Source: Opitutales bacterium UBA5694 | GTDB taxonomy: Bacteria; Verrucomicrobiota; Verrucomicrobiia; Opitutales; Opitutaceae | DNA length: 64,000 nt | Assembly (NCBI GenBank): GCA_002420185.1 | Contig: DIHO01000020.1 | Coordinates: forward strand, 79,127-143,126 | Reading direction: 5' to 3' | Shown: in pieces, positions 8,642 to 18,507 of the stretch | Numbering within the stretch: position 1 is the stretch's first letter | Layout: every line of letters begins with the position of its first letter | Translations under genes and position numbers: made by a program | Notes under the pieces: model-generated | What the model saw: the letters and a program-made list of their open reading frames with translations, nothing else | What the model was told of the DNA's origin: nothing | Database searches by the model: none

Positions 8642-10213
8642 ATGAAAAAGATCCTATTAGTACTCTGTTTTTGCTCGGGCCTCACTCATTGGTCAATTGC
8701 CCAGGAAAATTCGCCAATTGCGGACCACCCGAAGCCAAACGTAATTGTAATCGTGGCGGACGACCTCGGCTATGCGGATGTGGGATTCCATGACGTGGTG
8801 GCTGACGGAGTAAGGACACCGCACTTGGATAAACTGGCAAAGTCTGGTGTCATTTTCAAAAACGCCTACGCCTCATCTCCTATTTGCAGTAACTCTCGCT
8901 TGGCTATTTCCACAGGACGGTACCAGCAGCGCTGGGGAGCTTACTACTATGGGGATGGCGGCCTGCCGACTTCCGAGAGCACCATTGCTGAAATGATGCA
9001 AGAGGCGGGGTACCGTACGATGAAGGTGGGCAAGACCCATCTCAACTTTGGCCCCAAAGAGCACCCTATGACGCACGGATTCGAGGGCTATCTCGGCTTC
9101 GAGCAGCACTCCTGGGACTTCAATTTGCTCAGCCAAAAAGATGTGGATGCCTACGAACGCAAATTCAAGGGAAGCATCGCCATCGCCAGTCGAAAGATCG
9201 GTATCGGTCCTCTCACCCGAAACATAGATCAGGAACAGTCCTTTGAAAATACCACTACGACTGAAGTTTTTGGTCGCGAGTCTATCCAGTTCATTAAAAC
9301 GAAAAGCGAGAAGCCCTTTTACCTGCAGCTGGAATTCAATGCCGTCCATACACCGCTCTACCGACTGCCCAAACGTCTCGCCACAAAGTACGAAGTCCCC
9401 GAGCGTGCCTTCGATCGAAACGCTGCTATTTGGGAGTACCCTCACTGGGACCCGATAGCCCAGCCTGACCACAATGCCTGGTATAGCGACACCTGCCACC
9501 TTGTCGTGCCAGACCCCTATGGCCGCAAAATCTATTTAGGCCATCTTGAATTGATGGATACAGCGATCGGTGAGATCTTGCAAACTTTGAAGGAGGACGG
9601 ATTAGCTAATAATACGATCGTGATATTCACCGTCGACAATGGAGGCTCCGACCAGTCATACGCCAACAATGGCATTTTGAACGCATACAAATATTGCCTC
9701 ATGGAAGGCGGGATTAAAGTGCCCATGGTCATGTCATGGCCCGACCAGATACAGGAAGGCCGTCACGTTGACGCTATCGTTACTCATCGTGATATATTCG
9801 CCAGCCTTTCAGAAATATCGGGGATCGCCCCAAGCAAACCACTGGATGGTAAAAGTCTAATACCGCTGATTTCTGGATCCGCAGATCAACTACACGATAA
9901 CGAGACGCTGTTCTGGGACTCTGGTGAGACACAGAAAAACTGGGTTACACGACAAGGAGATTGGAAACTAGTCTATCGAGAAGAAGCGAAGACCTATCAA
10001 GCGTATCAGCTTGATGACAATGGGTTGGTGAAAACAGAGTTTCGCAACATCACCATTCCCAATGGACTGCAGCTCTACAACCTTCGAGAGGACCCCGGCG
10101 AAACCAACAATATTAGCTACAGTCAACCGGAGAAAGTAGCGTCGCTAAAAGAACAATACGAATCTTGGCGCAGACAAATGTCAGACCGAATCCGAGGGAG
10201 AGACTCTCTCTAA
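8642..10213 (+). CDS. Secreted sulfatase with non-canonical CSNSR active-site motif
   Basis: 523 residues from the ATG at 8642. An in-frame TTG at 8636 sits 7 bp after AAGGA and may be the true start. A signal peptide covers about 1-21. Sulfatase landmarks: IVIVADDLGYADVGF (metal Asp 40-41), the signature Cys at 82 in ICSNSR, GKTHLNFG, and FTVDNGGSDQS late in the chain. The signature usually has Pro or Ala at the third position; here it is Asn, so conversion to formylglycine by the standard maturase is uncertain. Otherwise the enzyme is full length. It stands alone on the plus strand between decayed genes. Confidence 0.85.
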   Translation: MKKILLVLCFCSGLTHWSIAQENSPIADHPKPNVIVIVADDLGYADVGFHDVVADGVRTPHLDKLAKSGVIFKNAYASSPICSNSRLAISTGRYQQRWGAYYYGDGGLPTSESTIAEMMQEAGYRTMKVGKTHLNFGPKEHPMTHGFEGYLGFEQHSWDFNLLSQKDVDAYERKFKGSIAIASRKIGIGPLTRNIDQEQSFENTTTTEVFGRESIQFIKTKSEKPFYLQLEFNAVHTPLYRLPKRLATKYEVPERAFDRNAAIWEYPHWDPIAQPDHNAWYSDTCHLVVPDPYGRKIYLGHLELMDTAIGEILQTLKEDGLANNTIVIFTVDNGGSDQSYANNGILNAYKYCLMEGGIKVPMVMSWPDQIQEGRHVDAIVTHRDIFASLSEISGIAPSKPLDGKSLIPLISGSADQLHDNETLFWDSGETQKNWVTRQGDWKLVYREEAKTYQAYQLDDNGLVKTEFRNITIPNGLQLYNLREDPGETNNISYSQPEKVASLKEQYESWRRQMSDRIRGRDSL

Positions 10214-10259
10214 TTTTTGGCAAACTCTAATCATATAGTTCGATATGAGGCCACCGTTG

Positions 10260-10795
10260 TTAGGTGATGTCTTTAAATTTTCGAGAGGCTTCGGCAGTAA
10301 ACACAATGCGATGCGTGTGCAAGGACTGGTGTGCATCTGTCTTGATACCGACGCCGCTATTGACCGCCAAAGCAGAGAGCCAGTCTCGATTGAGGCGATT
10401 GTCCCCACCTCCAGTTTTACCGGTTTCCGCTCTCACTTCAATGGTCTTCTTATTTCCTGTGGCGAGTTCGCGAATGACGATTCGAGCCGGACCGCCATCG
10501 GTTTTTCCAATAGCATATGATACCCTTTGTCCATGCACGCCACAGCGGGTCCGACATGATCCTGATCCATAGTAGCTATTATCACCGCGTTGCAGAGCCT
10601 GTCCGCTGCAACGAATTCCCTCCATCCGGGAAAGCAATTCGCCTCAGCTATCCCATGCTTCTCCTGTATTGCCTTGCCGTGCGCGTCGCACGGTTCGGTA
10701 ACCGCAAAAACGGTCGCCAAATGAGGATTATCGCCGATAATTTTGGGAAAATCAGTTCTGCACCCACCAGTACCAAAAATAGCAGTTTTAATCAT
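10260..10795 (-). pseudogene. Gfo/Idh/MocA oxidoreductase with internal deletion and frame change
   Basis: From the ATG at 10795 the frame gives the Rossmann start of a Gfo/Idh/MocA protein (AIFGTGGCRTDFPKI, then GYHMLLEKPMA with the EKP motif). Near 10500 the similarity jumps to another frame that encodes only the C-terminal end (IVIRELATGNKK, then NRDWLSALAVNSG, stop at 10260). About 200 codons of the usual middle (dimerisation sheet) are absent, so this is a deletion relic of an enzyme that would be about 380-430 residues. Nearest neighbours are a sulfatase and a TRAP transporter; an intact paralogue is at 36869-38158. Confidence 0.7.
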
Positions 10796-10934
10796 TATGT
10801 AACTCTTTCAATTGCCCTGTTAAATTCTTTTTCACCCAATTTATAAGGCCACAGTGTAGGTCGTCTCGTCAAAGATCCCGACTAAGAGGTGATTGAGACT
10901 AGAGCCTTCCCGCAAATTCCTATCAGCTGATTGT

Positions 10935-11000
10935 AGTTTCAGTGAAACTGTGCTTCTATCGGCTCGCATCAGGGCAACTGCCCTCACAAATTTTTTGTGA
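10935..11000 (+). promoter_or_regulatory. Hairpin-rich leader upstream of the TRAP transporter genes
   Basis: Three small perfect stems follow each other within 70 bp: AGTTTC/GAAACT (10935-10949), AGGGCA/TGCCCT (10971-10984) and TCACAAA/TTTGTGA (10984-11000). The third has a 3-nt loop and precedes an AT-rich run, so it might act as a terminator or attenuator. They lie 60-125 bp before the transporter start codon. Function is inferred from structure and position only. Confidence 0.35.
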
Positions 11001-11059
11001 CTTAATATTACAACTACCTTGATTGAGACGAGCCCCCATACTGCGATACTGGATTGCCC

Positions 11060-12097
11060 ATGATAAAAATCGCGCTTAGTATAATCCTGATTATTTTGCT
11101 TAGTGCATGTAGCGATGAGTTGAGCCGGCCCCGACCCTATGTCCTCACAACCGCGACTACGGGTGGCACTTACTACCCTGTAGGCGTGGCCATTGCCACT
11201 ATCGCCCATTCTCAACTCTCGCAAACCAAAGGCATTTCCCTGACCGCGATAAGCTCCGCGGGCTCTCTGGAAAACGTAAAGCTTCTGCGGGATCATCAGG
11301 CCCAGTTCGCTATCCTGCAAGGACCGTTTGGCGCTTGGTCCTGGAGTGGCGAAGGACCGGTCAGCAAACCGCAAACCCATTTGCGCAGCGTTGGCGCCCT
11401 GTGGGAAAATGTCGAGCATTTCGTCTTGCTAACCCGCTTGGCAAAAACGGGGACTATGATGGACCTTTCAGATCTCGATGGGGAACGCTTTGTAATCGGC
11501 GGGCGCAATTCTGGTGCCGAGAAAACCGGACGCTTCATTCTCGAAACACTAGGGATCGATTATGAGGAAAAATTCAAGCTCGCATACCTCGGTTACGGAG
11601 CTAGCGCCGGAGCTTTTCAAGACGGCAATATTGTTGGAATGAACATGCCTGCTGGGGCACCGGTGAGTTCCATCACCCAGACCTACGCACGAATGGGGGA
11701 TCGCATGACCATTCTCAACTGGACCCAAGAATCGCTGGACAAGCTCAACGCACGCTACCCCTTGTGGGATTGGTACGAGTTTCCTCCAAATACTTATCCT
11801 AACCAAAAAGAAACGATTCACACCATTGCATCACCCAATGTGCTGGTAACTCGGGTTGATGTTCCAGAGGAAGCGGTTTACGAAATCACGAAAGTCATCT
11901 GGGAAAACCTTGCCACCTTGCAGGAAATCCATGGTGCGACCAAGAGCATGCGACTGGAGATTGCGGTGAAGGCTCTTGGAGCTCCCCTGCATGCGGGCGC
12001 CTTACGCTACTATCGGGAAATGGGCCTGGAAATACCAGACCGTTTAATCATAAATCAGCTCAGTGACCCAACCGCTAGAGCCGCGAGCCGACCATGA
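11060..12097 (+). CDS. TRAP transporter solute-binding protein, TAXI family (lipoprotein)
   Basis: 345 residues from the ATG at 11060 (an in-frame TTG lies 6 bp upstream). The N-terminus has a lipobox, LLSAC, so the protein is probably a periplasmic lipoprotein. TAXI-family signs: TTATTGGTYYPVG near the start, SSAGSLENVKLL, and QFAILQGPFGAW. It binds a small organic acid and delivers it to the membrane subunit encoded next, whose start overlaps its stop by 4 bp (ATGA, 12094-12097), a sign of translational coupling. The substrate is unknown; TAXI proteins have been linked to dicarboxylates and amino acids. Confidence 0.9.
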   Translation: MIKIALSIILIILLSACSDELSRPRPYVLTTATTGGTYYPVGVAIATIAHSQLSQTKGISLTAISSAGSLENVKLLRDHQAQFAILQGPFGAWSWSGEGPVSKPQTHLRSVGALWENVEHFVLLTRLAKTGTMMDLSDLDGERFVIGGRNSGAEKTGRFILETLGIDYEEKFKLAYLGYGASAGAFQDGNIVGMNMPAGAPVSSITQTYARMGDRMTILNWTQESLDKLNARYPLWDWYEFPPNTYPNQKETIHTIASPNVLVTRVDVPEEAVYEITKVIWENLATLQEIHGATKSMRLEIAVKALGAPLHAGALRYYREMGLEIPDRLIINQLSDPTARAASRP

Positions 12098-14118
12098 AAT
12101 CACCATACCTCAGATGGGCCGCTTTCATCTTCGCCCTGTTTCATATCTATTCCAACGTATTTGCGAGTATTTCCGAACTGTGGCTGTCCGCGATACACTT
12201 TGGGGGGTTCAGCGCTCTCTGCGCCCTGACTGTAAATGAGTCTAGAGGAGTGCGGCAATTTACAACGCGGTATTGGGTTAATATCGCACTAGCGATAACT
12301 GCAGCGATCACATCTGCCTACCTCGTTCTATTTGAGAACGCCCTTTATGCTAGAGAAACTGAATACATTCTCAGCGACTATGTGTTTTCCATTCTCGGAC
12401 TCGGACTGGCCATTGAATTCACGCGCCGCACCTCAGGCTGGTTCATGCCCATACTGATCCTGATCAGCCTATCCTATATTCTGTTCCTAGGCCGATATAT
12501 TTCAGGAATATTTTCATTTCCGGGACTTAGTCTTGAGACGGTACTCTATCGCTCCTTTTTCACCAGTGAAGGTATGTTTGGGATGATCGCCAATATCTCT
12601 GCTACCTTTGTATTCATGTTTATTGTTTTCGGAGCTTTTCTACTGCGTTCGGGAGCCGGCGATTTCATGGTCCGTCTAGCCCGTTACCTGACCGGACGCG
12701 TTGCTGGCGGGGCTGGGCAGATGTCAGTGATCGGCTCCGGGCTGATGGGTTCGGTTACTGGTTCTGCGGTGGCCAACACAGTCTCCATTGGCGTCATCAC
12801 GATTCCCATGATGAAGAAGTCCGGATTCTCCAGTCGATTTGCTGCTGGTGTGGAGGCCGCTGCATCAACCGGCGGAGCTCTGATGCCACCGGTGATGGGC
12901 GCAGGGGCTTTCGTGCTGGCAAGCTACACCCAGATACCCTTTCTCACTGTCATCGCAGCCTCAGCTCTGCCCGCCTTGCTATACTTTTTGACCGTGTCCT
13001 TCTTTGTCCGCATTCAGGCCAAACGTCTTGGGCTGAAACCGACAACCGCCGATGATGCGGAAAAATTCTCCGCCATATTGAAAGAGGGCTGGCATTTCAT
13101 CATTCCATTGGCAACACTTGTGGGTTTCCTAGTGGCCGGTAGCACCCCCACCAGTTCAGCTGCCTTCGCTATAATCAGTGTGATCGCAGGCTCGTGGCTG
13201 TCCACAAAGCCTATGAGCCTAAGGGATATATTCGATGCCACTGTAGATGGCGTACAGAACATGGTAGCCACCGCCTTATTGCTCGTGGCCGTAGGTATTG
13301 TGGTCAACGTCGTTACCACTACAGGTGTCGGTAACGCCTTTTCATTAATGATCGTGGAATGGGCCCAAGGTAGCCTGCTGATAACTCTGGTACTAGTGGC
13401 ACTGGCCTCTCTCGTCCTTGGAATGGGACTACCTGTGACTGCCTCCTATATCGTACTGGCCACCTTATGTGCTCCCTTGATTTTCGACTTCATCAGCCAG
13501 TCCCAGCTCCTAACCGTGCTGCAGGCTGGCAATCTGCCCAGCAATGTAGCCGCTACGCTGAGCCTGTTCGGGGGTGATCCGGTGCTGGCACTCAAGGAGA
13601 TGCCCCTGGAAATGAAGCAGCTTTTGCGGCAGGAATTGCTAGAGCCGGAATTGCTGACTGGCATGCTGCTCAGTGCGCACTTGATAATTTTCTGGCTATC
13701 CCAGGACAGTAACGTGACCCCACCCGTTTGCCTAGCCTCCTTCGCAGCCGCAGGCATTGCCGGTACGCGTCCGATCCCCACCGGACTCACAAGTTGGAAA
13801 ATCGCCAAGGGCCTGTACCTTGTTCCGGTCTTGTTTGCCTATTCACCATTGGTTTCAGGCACCTGGCCCGAACGTTTTGAAGTTTTCCTCTGGGCGAGCA
13901 TGGGACTCTACGCTTTAGCCGGATTGCTGGAGTGGCATCTTGAAACCCGTATCAATTCATTGATCGCAGCATTGCTGCTTCTCAGTGCGAGTTTGCTGAT
14001 GTGGACCCCTTTGCCGATTTACTATCACGTCTGTGGCGCAGTGATTCTGCTTTCCATCATACTATATCAGAACCGCGAAGCTGATACCCGGGCAAATATC
14101 CAGCCGATAAAAACGTAG
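12094..14118 (+). CDS. TRAP transporter permease, fused DctQ-DctM type
   Basis: 674 residues, almost wholly membrane-spanning. Residues about 1-170 hold about four helices (small-permease, DctQ-like part). Residues about 170-660 are the large DctM-like permease, with GSGLMGSVTGSAVANTVSIG and AAASTGGALMPPVMGAGAF, the paired glycine-rich motifs of TAXI-linked permeases, and LGMGLPVTASYIVLA in the second repeat. It works with the binding protein just upstream as a sodium-driven uptake system for an organic acid. It ends the two-gene operon; downstream is 240 bp without a gene and then a DUF1501 relic on the other strand. Confidence 0.92.
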   Translation: MKSPYLRWAAFIFALFHIYSNVFASISELWLSAIHFGGFSALCALTVNESRGVRQFTTRYWVNIALAITAAITSAYLVLFENALYARETEYILSDYVFSILGLGLAIEFTRRTSGWFMPILILISLSYILFLGRYISGIFSFPGLSLETVLYRSFFTSEGMFGMIANISATFVFMFIVFGAFLLRSGAGDFMVRLARYLTGRVAGGAGQMSVIGSGLMGSVTGSAVANTVSIGVITIPMMKKSGFSSRFAAGVEAAASTGGALMPPVMGAGAFVLASYTQIPFLTVIAASALPALLYFLTVSFFVRIQAKRLGLKPTTADDAEKFSAILKEGWHFIIPLATLVGFLVAGSTPTSSAAFAIISVIAGSWLSTKPMSLRDIFDATVDGVQNMVATALLLVAVGIVVNVVTTTGVGNAFSLMIVEWAQGSLLITLVLVALASLVLGMGLPVTASYIVLATLCAPLIFDFISQSQLLTVLQAGNLPSNVAATLSLFGGDPVLALKEMPLEMKQLLRQELLEPELLTGMLLSAHLIIFWLSQDSNVTPPVCLASFAAAGIAGTRPIPTGLTSWKIAKGLYLVPVLFAYSPLVSGTWPERFEVFLWASMGLYALAGLLEWHLETRINSLIAALLLLSASLLMWTPLPIYYHVCGAVILLSIILYQNREADTRANIQPIKT

Positions 14119-14359
14119 GTGAATCGTACATGGATCAAGAATTTGCGTCTCGTAACTCGTATAGGTAGAATCGTCCGGGATTCTTAGCAAAGGCGTATTT
14201 AAGAGACAGGATCTCGGCCTTTCAAAACGGAGACAACTCTGCTCCATCAAACGATAGGGTAAGGGCTGGACGCCTCTCTTGCTCAGGCCAAAGCTTTCTC
14301 ATCATGTTGGCGACACCCTCAAGTATCCTTTATATGACCTGAACTAAAATGCTCCCACC

Positions 14360-14488
14360 CTAAGCTATGAGCTCTTTGACCACGTGCCGATGCACATCGG
14401 TCAGTCGGGAGTACCTAACTTGATATTTATAGGTCAGTCGCTTATGTTCGATGCCGAGAAGATGTTCAAAGTGCACGAGAAAGTCATC
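14360..14488 (-). pseudogene. C-terminal remnant of a DUF1501 protein gene
   Basis: The minus frame ending in TAG at 14360-14362 gives about 42 residues with the ending typical of DUF1501 (sulfatase-like, planctomycete/verrucomicrobial) proteins: FEHLLGIEHKRLTYKYQ then YSRLTDVHRHVVKELIA. Upstream the frame soon runs into TGA and similarity fades. The rest of the gene, normally about 450 residues and commonly paired with a DUF1549/DUF1553 gene, is gone. The flanking stretches 14119-14359 and 14489-14648 show nothing recognisable. Confidence 0.65.
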
Positions 14489-14648
14489 CCTACCAATCGA
14501 GAAATCAAAATGTAGACCGTCTCGTCAAGGTGACAACCCTTCCCAAATCGACATGTCAGCGAACTGTCCTTCAATCAATTTACAGTCCAACTGCCTCACC
14601 GAAAAGACTCACAGAAACAACCGTCTAAGCCTCCGACCCGTGCCGAAA

Positions 14649-15845
14649 CTAATTTTTCTTTCCTACATACCGCAAGCGGTAGATCCTATTGCCGGTATCG
14701 TCACTGAAGAGGATGGTGCCGTCAGGAGCCTGAATGCAGTCAGTTGGGCGCCCTAGGACTTCTTCACCATCCTTGAGGAAGTTGACCATCTTTTGCTCTC
14801 CGTAAGGGTGGCCGTCTTCGAATAGAATGCGCGATAGGCAATAGCCCACCTTCTGGGTAGCGTTCCAGCCTCCCTTTTGGGCAACAAACGCATCCCCATG
14901 TCCTTTGGGGATCTTATTACCCCTGTAGAATGTCAATGAGTTGGCCGAGCAGTGAGCCGCCATGGTCCATTCGGGGATGGTCGTCATGCGGGCGTGCTTC
15001 ATCAAATCGGGGTGGTCGATGAACATTAGATTCGGCATCATCTTCCCTACGATCCAAGGGTGACCGTAAAACTTGCCTTCCTCGTAATGGTTCAACTCAG
15101 CCGGCGGATTGTGGTCGGTTATTGGCTGGCCTTCCTCCGAATTCCTTTCGCGTTTTCCTTCCATTTCCCAACCCATCATGTCGACGTCGTGATCCACTCC
15201 CCAGATCTCGTCGGTTCCCGGACGGACCACTAGCTTCTCGGTATTACGAATCCCCGAGGCAAAAAGCTTCTTGTCCGATCCATCCACGGCGAAGGACCAA
15301 ATTTTTTTCCGCTCCGAAGCGGCGATCGGTTCATCGGTAGCATTGCCCTGGTCGCCCACGTGCGTGTAGATCCGCCCTTTGTGTATCAAAAGAGCCCGCC
15401 ATCGATGCCCGGTTGCCTTGCCAGTAGGGAGATCGCCAGCCCCCAAAATCTCCTGAACCTTGTCTGCCTTGCCATCCCCGTTGGTATCCTTGGCCCGGGA
15501 AATCGCGTTCAGCTGGGCAAAATATAGCCAGCCATTGCGAAACTGAACCCCTTGAAGCCTGCTTTTGGGATCCTTGCCCTCAATGAAAGGCGTTACAGAC
15601 TCATAACTCCCGTCGCCATCCTTGTCTCGGCACGCGAGTATTTTTCCCTCTGCGATCACGCTGACATACAAAACGCCATCCTTATCCAGTGCCATAAAAC
15701 GCGGTTTCTTGATCGTGTCCTCAACAACCGTCAACTCGTAGCCGTCTCTAACCCAGACACCTTCAGGAACTTCAGCTGCATTCATTTGGATCGAACCAAC
15801 CATGAGGAAGGTCGACAGAGAAACTATTAGAGTTCGTTCTTTCAT
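14649..15845 (-). CDS. Secreted sorbosone-dehydrogenase-like beta-propeller
   Basis: 398 residues with a signal peptide (about 1-23). The propeller resembles PQQ-dependent glucose/sorbosone dehydrogenases: KKPRFMALDKDGVLYV, RLQGVQFRNGWLYFA, GHRWRALLIHKGRIYTHVG and LGRPTDCIQAPDGTILFSDD. Two calcium-loop-like segments (CRDKDGDGSYES, DTNGDGKADKV) are visible. The expected role is periplasmic oxidation of a sugar or sugar aldehyde. Divergent from the ThuA gene. The cofactor site cannot be confirmed by eye. Confidence 0.8.
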   Translation of the reverse strand: MKERTLIVSLSTFLMVGSIQMNAAEVPEGVWVRDGYELTVVEDTIKKPRFMALDKDGVLYVSVIAEGKILACRDKDGDGSYESVTPFIEGKDPKSRLQGVQFRNGWLYFAQLNAISRAKDTNGDGKADKVQEILGAGDLPTGKATGHRWRALLIHKGRIYTHVGDQGNATDEPIAASERKKIWSFAVDGSDKKLFASGIRNTEKLVVRPGTDEIWGVDHDVDMMGWEMEGKRERNSEEGQPITDHNPPAELNHYEEGKFYGHPWIVGKMMPNLMFIDHPDLMKHARMTTIPEWTMAAHCSANSLTFYRGNKIPKGHGDAFVAQKGGWNATQKVGYCLSRILFEDGHPYGEQKMVNFLKDGEEVLGRPTDCIQAPDGTILFSDDTGNRIYRLRYVGKKN

Positions 15846-16286
15846 AGGGGAACTATCGGGTTGAATTAAAATAAGAAGGAAGGTTGGCTACAAATTCGCA
15901 AACAAGCAACGCGAATAAAACTCTAGAAAAACCTAGGTCAATCTAACAAAACCCGTTCCGTCTCAATGATTAAGACGTTCTGGCGGACAGAACCTTACTA
16001 AAGGAAATTCAAAAAATCGAACCAGCCCAGATTAGGCAGAGGAATGACAAGTCAACCATTCAGCACTAAATCCACGAAATCCTCAATCGGCTCTGTGGGA
16101 CGACGGCTAGATGGAACCGATTACTCAATCGGTCGGCTCACCAACGCATCCCGAAAACACTCTATTCCCTAACTGGGGTTCATTTGCTATACTTATCGAG
16201 AGAACCGAACCAGTTTGACGAATGCCCACAAATCAATTCGTTCATTTCTGAAATCGTTCAATTCTCAGGTAGTAGAAAAGCTCCGT
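15846..16286. other. Divergent intergenic region
   Basis: 441 bp between two divergent genes. No coding remnant was recognised. It holds two small stems: CGTCT/AGACG near 15960-15980 and ACCGAT/ATCGGT at about 16117-16134. Promoters for both genes must lie here, but no convincing -35/-10 pair stands out. Confidence 0.4.
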
Positions 16287-17456
16287 ATGAAAATAACAAC
16301 CTTACTCGCGGCGGTTTCCGCCACCACCCTATTGATTTGCTCTGTCGCAGCAGAAACGCTCGTCTACGAAGGCACCCGTGGAATCGGTACAGGGAAGCAT
16401 ATCGTTTTCATTGCCAACGACCATGAGTATCGCTCGGAGGAGACCTGTCCTGCTCTCGCGAAGATCCTAGCCAAGCGACACGGATTTCGCTGCACCGTCA
16501 TATTTGGTCTCGACGAGAATGGTACCATCAAAGGGGGCGGCAGAAACATGCCGGGAATGGAGGCTCTCGAGGATGCAGATTTGCTGTTTTTCTATGCCCG
16601 TTTCATGAATCTACCGGATGAGCAAGTGAGATTTCTGGTCGACTACTTCGAGCGAGGCGGTCCTGTGGTGGGAGTCCGCACCTCTACTCATGGATTCAAT
16701 GGACAAAAAGGAAAGTGGGCGAAGCTCAATTACAATTACACGGGCGATGATTATTTTGGCGGTCTGGGTGAGCAGATCTTTGGCAACACTTGGCACAAAG
16801 AGCGGGGGCAGTCGCACTATGGCTCGAACCACGTCATGGGTTGTCGCATAACGCCAGACGCCACTGCGGGAGCTCATCCCATATTGATGGGAGTCGAAAG
16901 TATCCACGCCTACTCGGGCGCCTACAAGTCGCAGCCTCCTGCAGACGCTACGTCACTGCTAAACGTGCAGGTGCTCAATACGTTTCATGCTAGTGGCGAT
17001 CTGAATACAGATAAACCAGTCGTAAACGCAGGCTGGAGCCGGGATTCCTACATCGCGCCCTCTGGTGCAAAAAAGAACGGCCGGGTCGTCTACGCGTCCT
17101 ATGGGGCATCGGAAGACTTGCTCAGCGAAGACGGCCGCCGGTTTCTCATCAATGCCTGTCTCTGGGCTGGCGGCTGGGAAAACAAGATCAAGCAGAACCT
17201 GAATGTTAAGGTCGTCGGGAAATTCACCCCCAGCGCCTACAACAACGGAGTTGGCCTGGCTGGCGTAAAGCCAATCGACCTGGCTGGCTGGAACAGCCAA
17301 ATTATGCCAGCCAATGCTGAAATCGGAGGCCTTTCTGATCCGGTAAAAGTGAAGAAGCTGGCTCGAGTCATCAAAAACCGCCCTGAACTTCGTGCCCGCA
17401 TTGCGACCGAGTATCCTGAGTTATTTGCTAAAGGCGGCCTGCTTGAGGGCTTTTAA
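16287..17456 (+). CDS. Secreted ThuA-domain protein (trehalose-utilisation / GATase-like fold)
   Basis: 389 residues from the ATG at 16287, which starts a clear signal peptide (MKITTLLAAVSATTLLICS); the in-frame ATG 72 bp upstream would hide it. The ThuA region includes GKHIVFIANDHEYRSEETCP, DADLLFFYARFMNLPDEQV and GGPVVGVRTSTHGF, and a late GRVVYASYGASEDL segment. ThuA proteins have a class I glutamine-amidotransferase-like fold and are linked to sugar (keto-disaccharide) metabolism, often next to Gfo/Idh/MocA and DUF1080 genes. The substrate is unknown. The last 90 residues form a tail with no assigned domain. Confidence 0.82.
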   Translation: MKITTLLAAVSATTLLICSVAAETLVYEGTRGIGTGKHIVFIANDHEYRSEETCPALAKILAKRHGFRCTVIFGLDENGTIKGGGRNMPGMEALEDADLLFFYARFMNLPDEQVRFLVDYFERGGPVVGVRTSTHGFNGQKGKWAKLNYNYTGDDYFGGLGEQIFGNTWHKERGQSHYGSNHVMGCRITPDATAGAHPILMGVESIHAYSGAYKSQPPADATSLLNVQVLNTFHASGDLNTDKPVVNAGWSRDSYIAPSGAKKNGRVVYASYGASEDLLSEDGRRFLINACLWAGGWENKIKQNLNVKVVGKFTPSAYNNGVGLAGVKPIDLAGWNSQIMPANAEIGGLSDPVKVKKLARVIKNRPELRARIATEYPELFAKGGLLEGF

Positions 17457-17538
17457 ATGAAGAGGGAGATTCGTGTCGCAAGGAAGGGCTGCTTCTGAAA
17501 CGATTAGGCCAAAAAGATGAGGCCACTACGACACTTCC

Positions 17539-18495
17539 CTAAAGGCGGACCGGCGTCTCTAGTGGCTCTCCTGCAAAAAACCGCTCCAGGTTTTTCAACA
17601 TCAATTCACCCATAGCTGTACGAGTATCCACCGTTGCACTACCAATATGCGGTGTAAGGATGACATTTGGCATTTCCAAGAGAGCTTCCGGCACATGGGG
17701 CTCGTGGGCAAATACGTCCGAAGCGAATGCCCCCAGTCTTCCTTCTTGCAAGGCCTCAACGACGGCCTCCTCATCGACAATAGATCCCCTCGCGATATTG
17801 ATCAAGGTTCCATCTGGTCCCAAGGCGTCAATGACTTCGCTATCTACTAAGTTTCTGGTCTCCGAGGTCGCTGGGCAAATCACAACCATGTATTCTGAAT
17901 CTCTCGCCATTTCCGTTAAATTCGAATAATAGCGATAGGGAATATTTTTGTTTTCGCACCTATTATGATAGGCCAATTGACATCCAAACACCTCTAGCTT
18001 TTTAGCGAAATCCCTGCCAATCCCTCCTAGGCCTAGAATACCCACCCGGCGACCACGAATGCTTTTCTGCAAGCCCATTTTTCCTTTCCTAATCCAATCA
18101 CCTCTTCGCACATATTTGTCTGCTTCCACAATTTCCCTAGAAATTCCAAGCAAAAGCGCCACAGCCAAATTCGCGACATCGTCATTTAGAACCCCTTGAG
18201 TGTTGGATACTTGGACACCCTGACGCTTCGCGTATTCCAGATCAACATTGTCAATACCGGCTCCGAAGCATATCACGGCCTCCAGATTTGGAAATCTGGC
18301 CATAAATTCCCCACTCGCACCCAAGACGCCATTCGTAGCGATCGCAGTGATACGATCCTTAACCTCCTCTACGAGGGCATCGGGATCTTCGCTCCGATGC
18401 AGTGCGTGAACTGTATAGGTTTGGAAGAGACGATCCGTCTGAGCCTCCATCATGTCTCTGATCCTACCCGTTAACAAAACTTCGTGTTTTCTCAT
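17539..18495 (-). CDS. D-isomer-specific 2-hydroxyacid dehydrogenase
   Basis: 318 residues, cytoplasmic. NAD(P)-binding motif GILGLGGIGRDFAKKL, catalytic Arg in NIARGSIVDEEAVVEAL, and catalytic His in ILTPHIGSATVDTR, all in the usual order and spacing. Enzymes of this type reduce glyoxylate, hydroxypyruvate or other 2-keto acids; which one cannot be told. The length is normal. An unassigned ORF lies 12 bp upstream on the same strand. Confidence 0.92.
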   Translation of the reverse strand: MRKHEVLLTGRIRDMMEAQTDRLFQTYTVHALHRSEDPDALVEEVKDRITAIATNGVLGASGEFMARFPNLEAVICFGAGIDNVDLEYAKRQGVQVSNTQGVLNDDVANLAVALLLGISREIVEADKYVRRGDWIRKGKMGLQKSIRGRRVGILGLGGIGRDFAKKLEVFGCQLAYHNRCENKNIPYRYYSNLTEMARDSEYMVVICPATSETRNLVDSEVIDALGPDGTLINIARGSIVDEEAVVEALQEGRLGAFASDVFAHEPHVPEALLEMPNVILTPHIGSATVDTRTAMGELMLKNLERFFAGEPLETPVRL

Positions 18496-18507
18496 CGGAT
18501 TTGAGGT

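Noticed and set aside
10841..11419. 192-codon minus-strand ORF over the start of the TAXI binding-protein gene
   Set aside because: It overlaps a clear lipoprotein-type binding protein on the plus strand and shows no domain; a shadow frame.
11060..14118. TRAP genes considered as a sialic-acid SiaPQM system
   Set aside because: The binding protein is of the TAXI family, not the DctP/SiaP family, so sialic acid is not supported as substrate.
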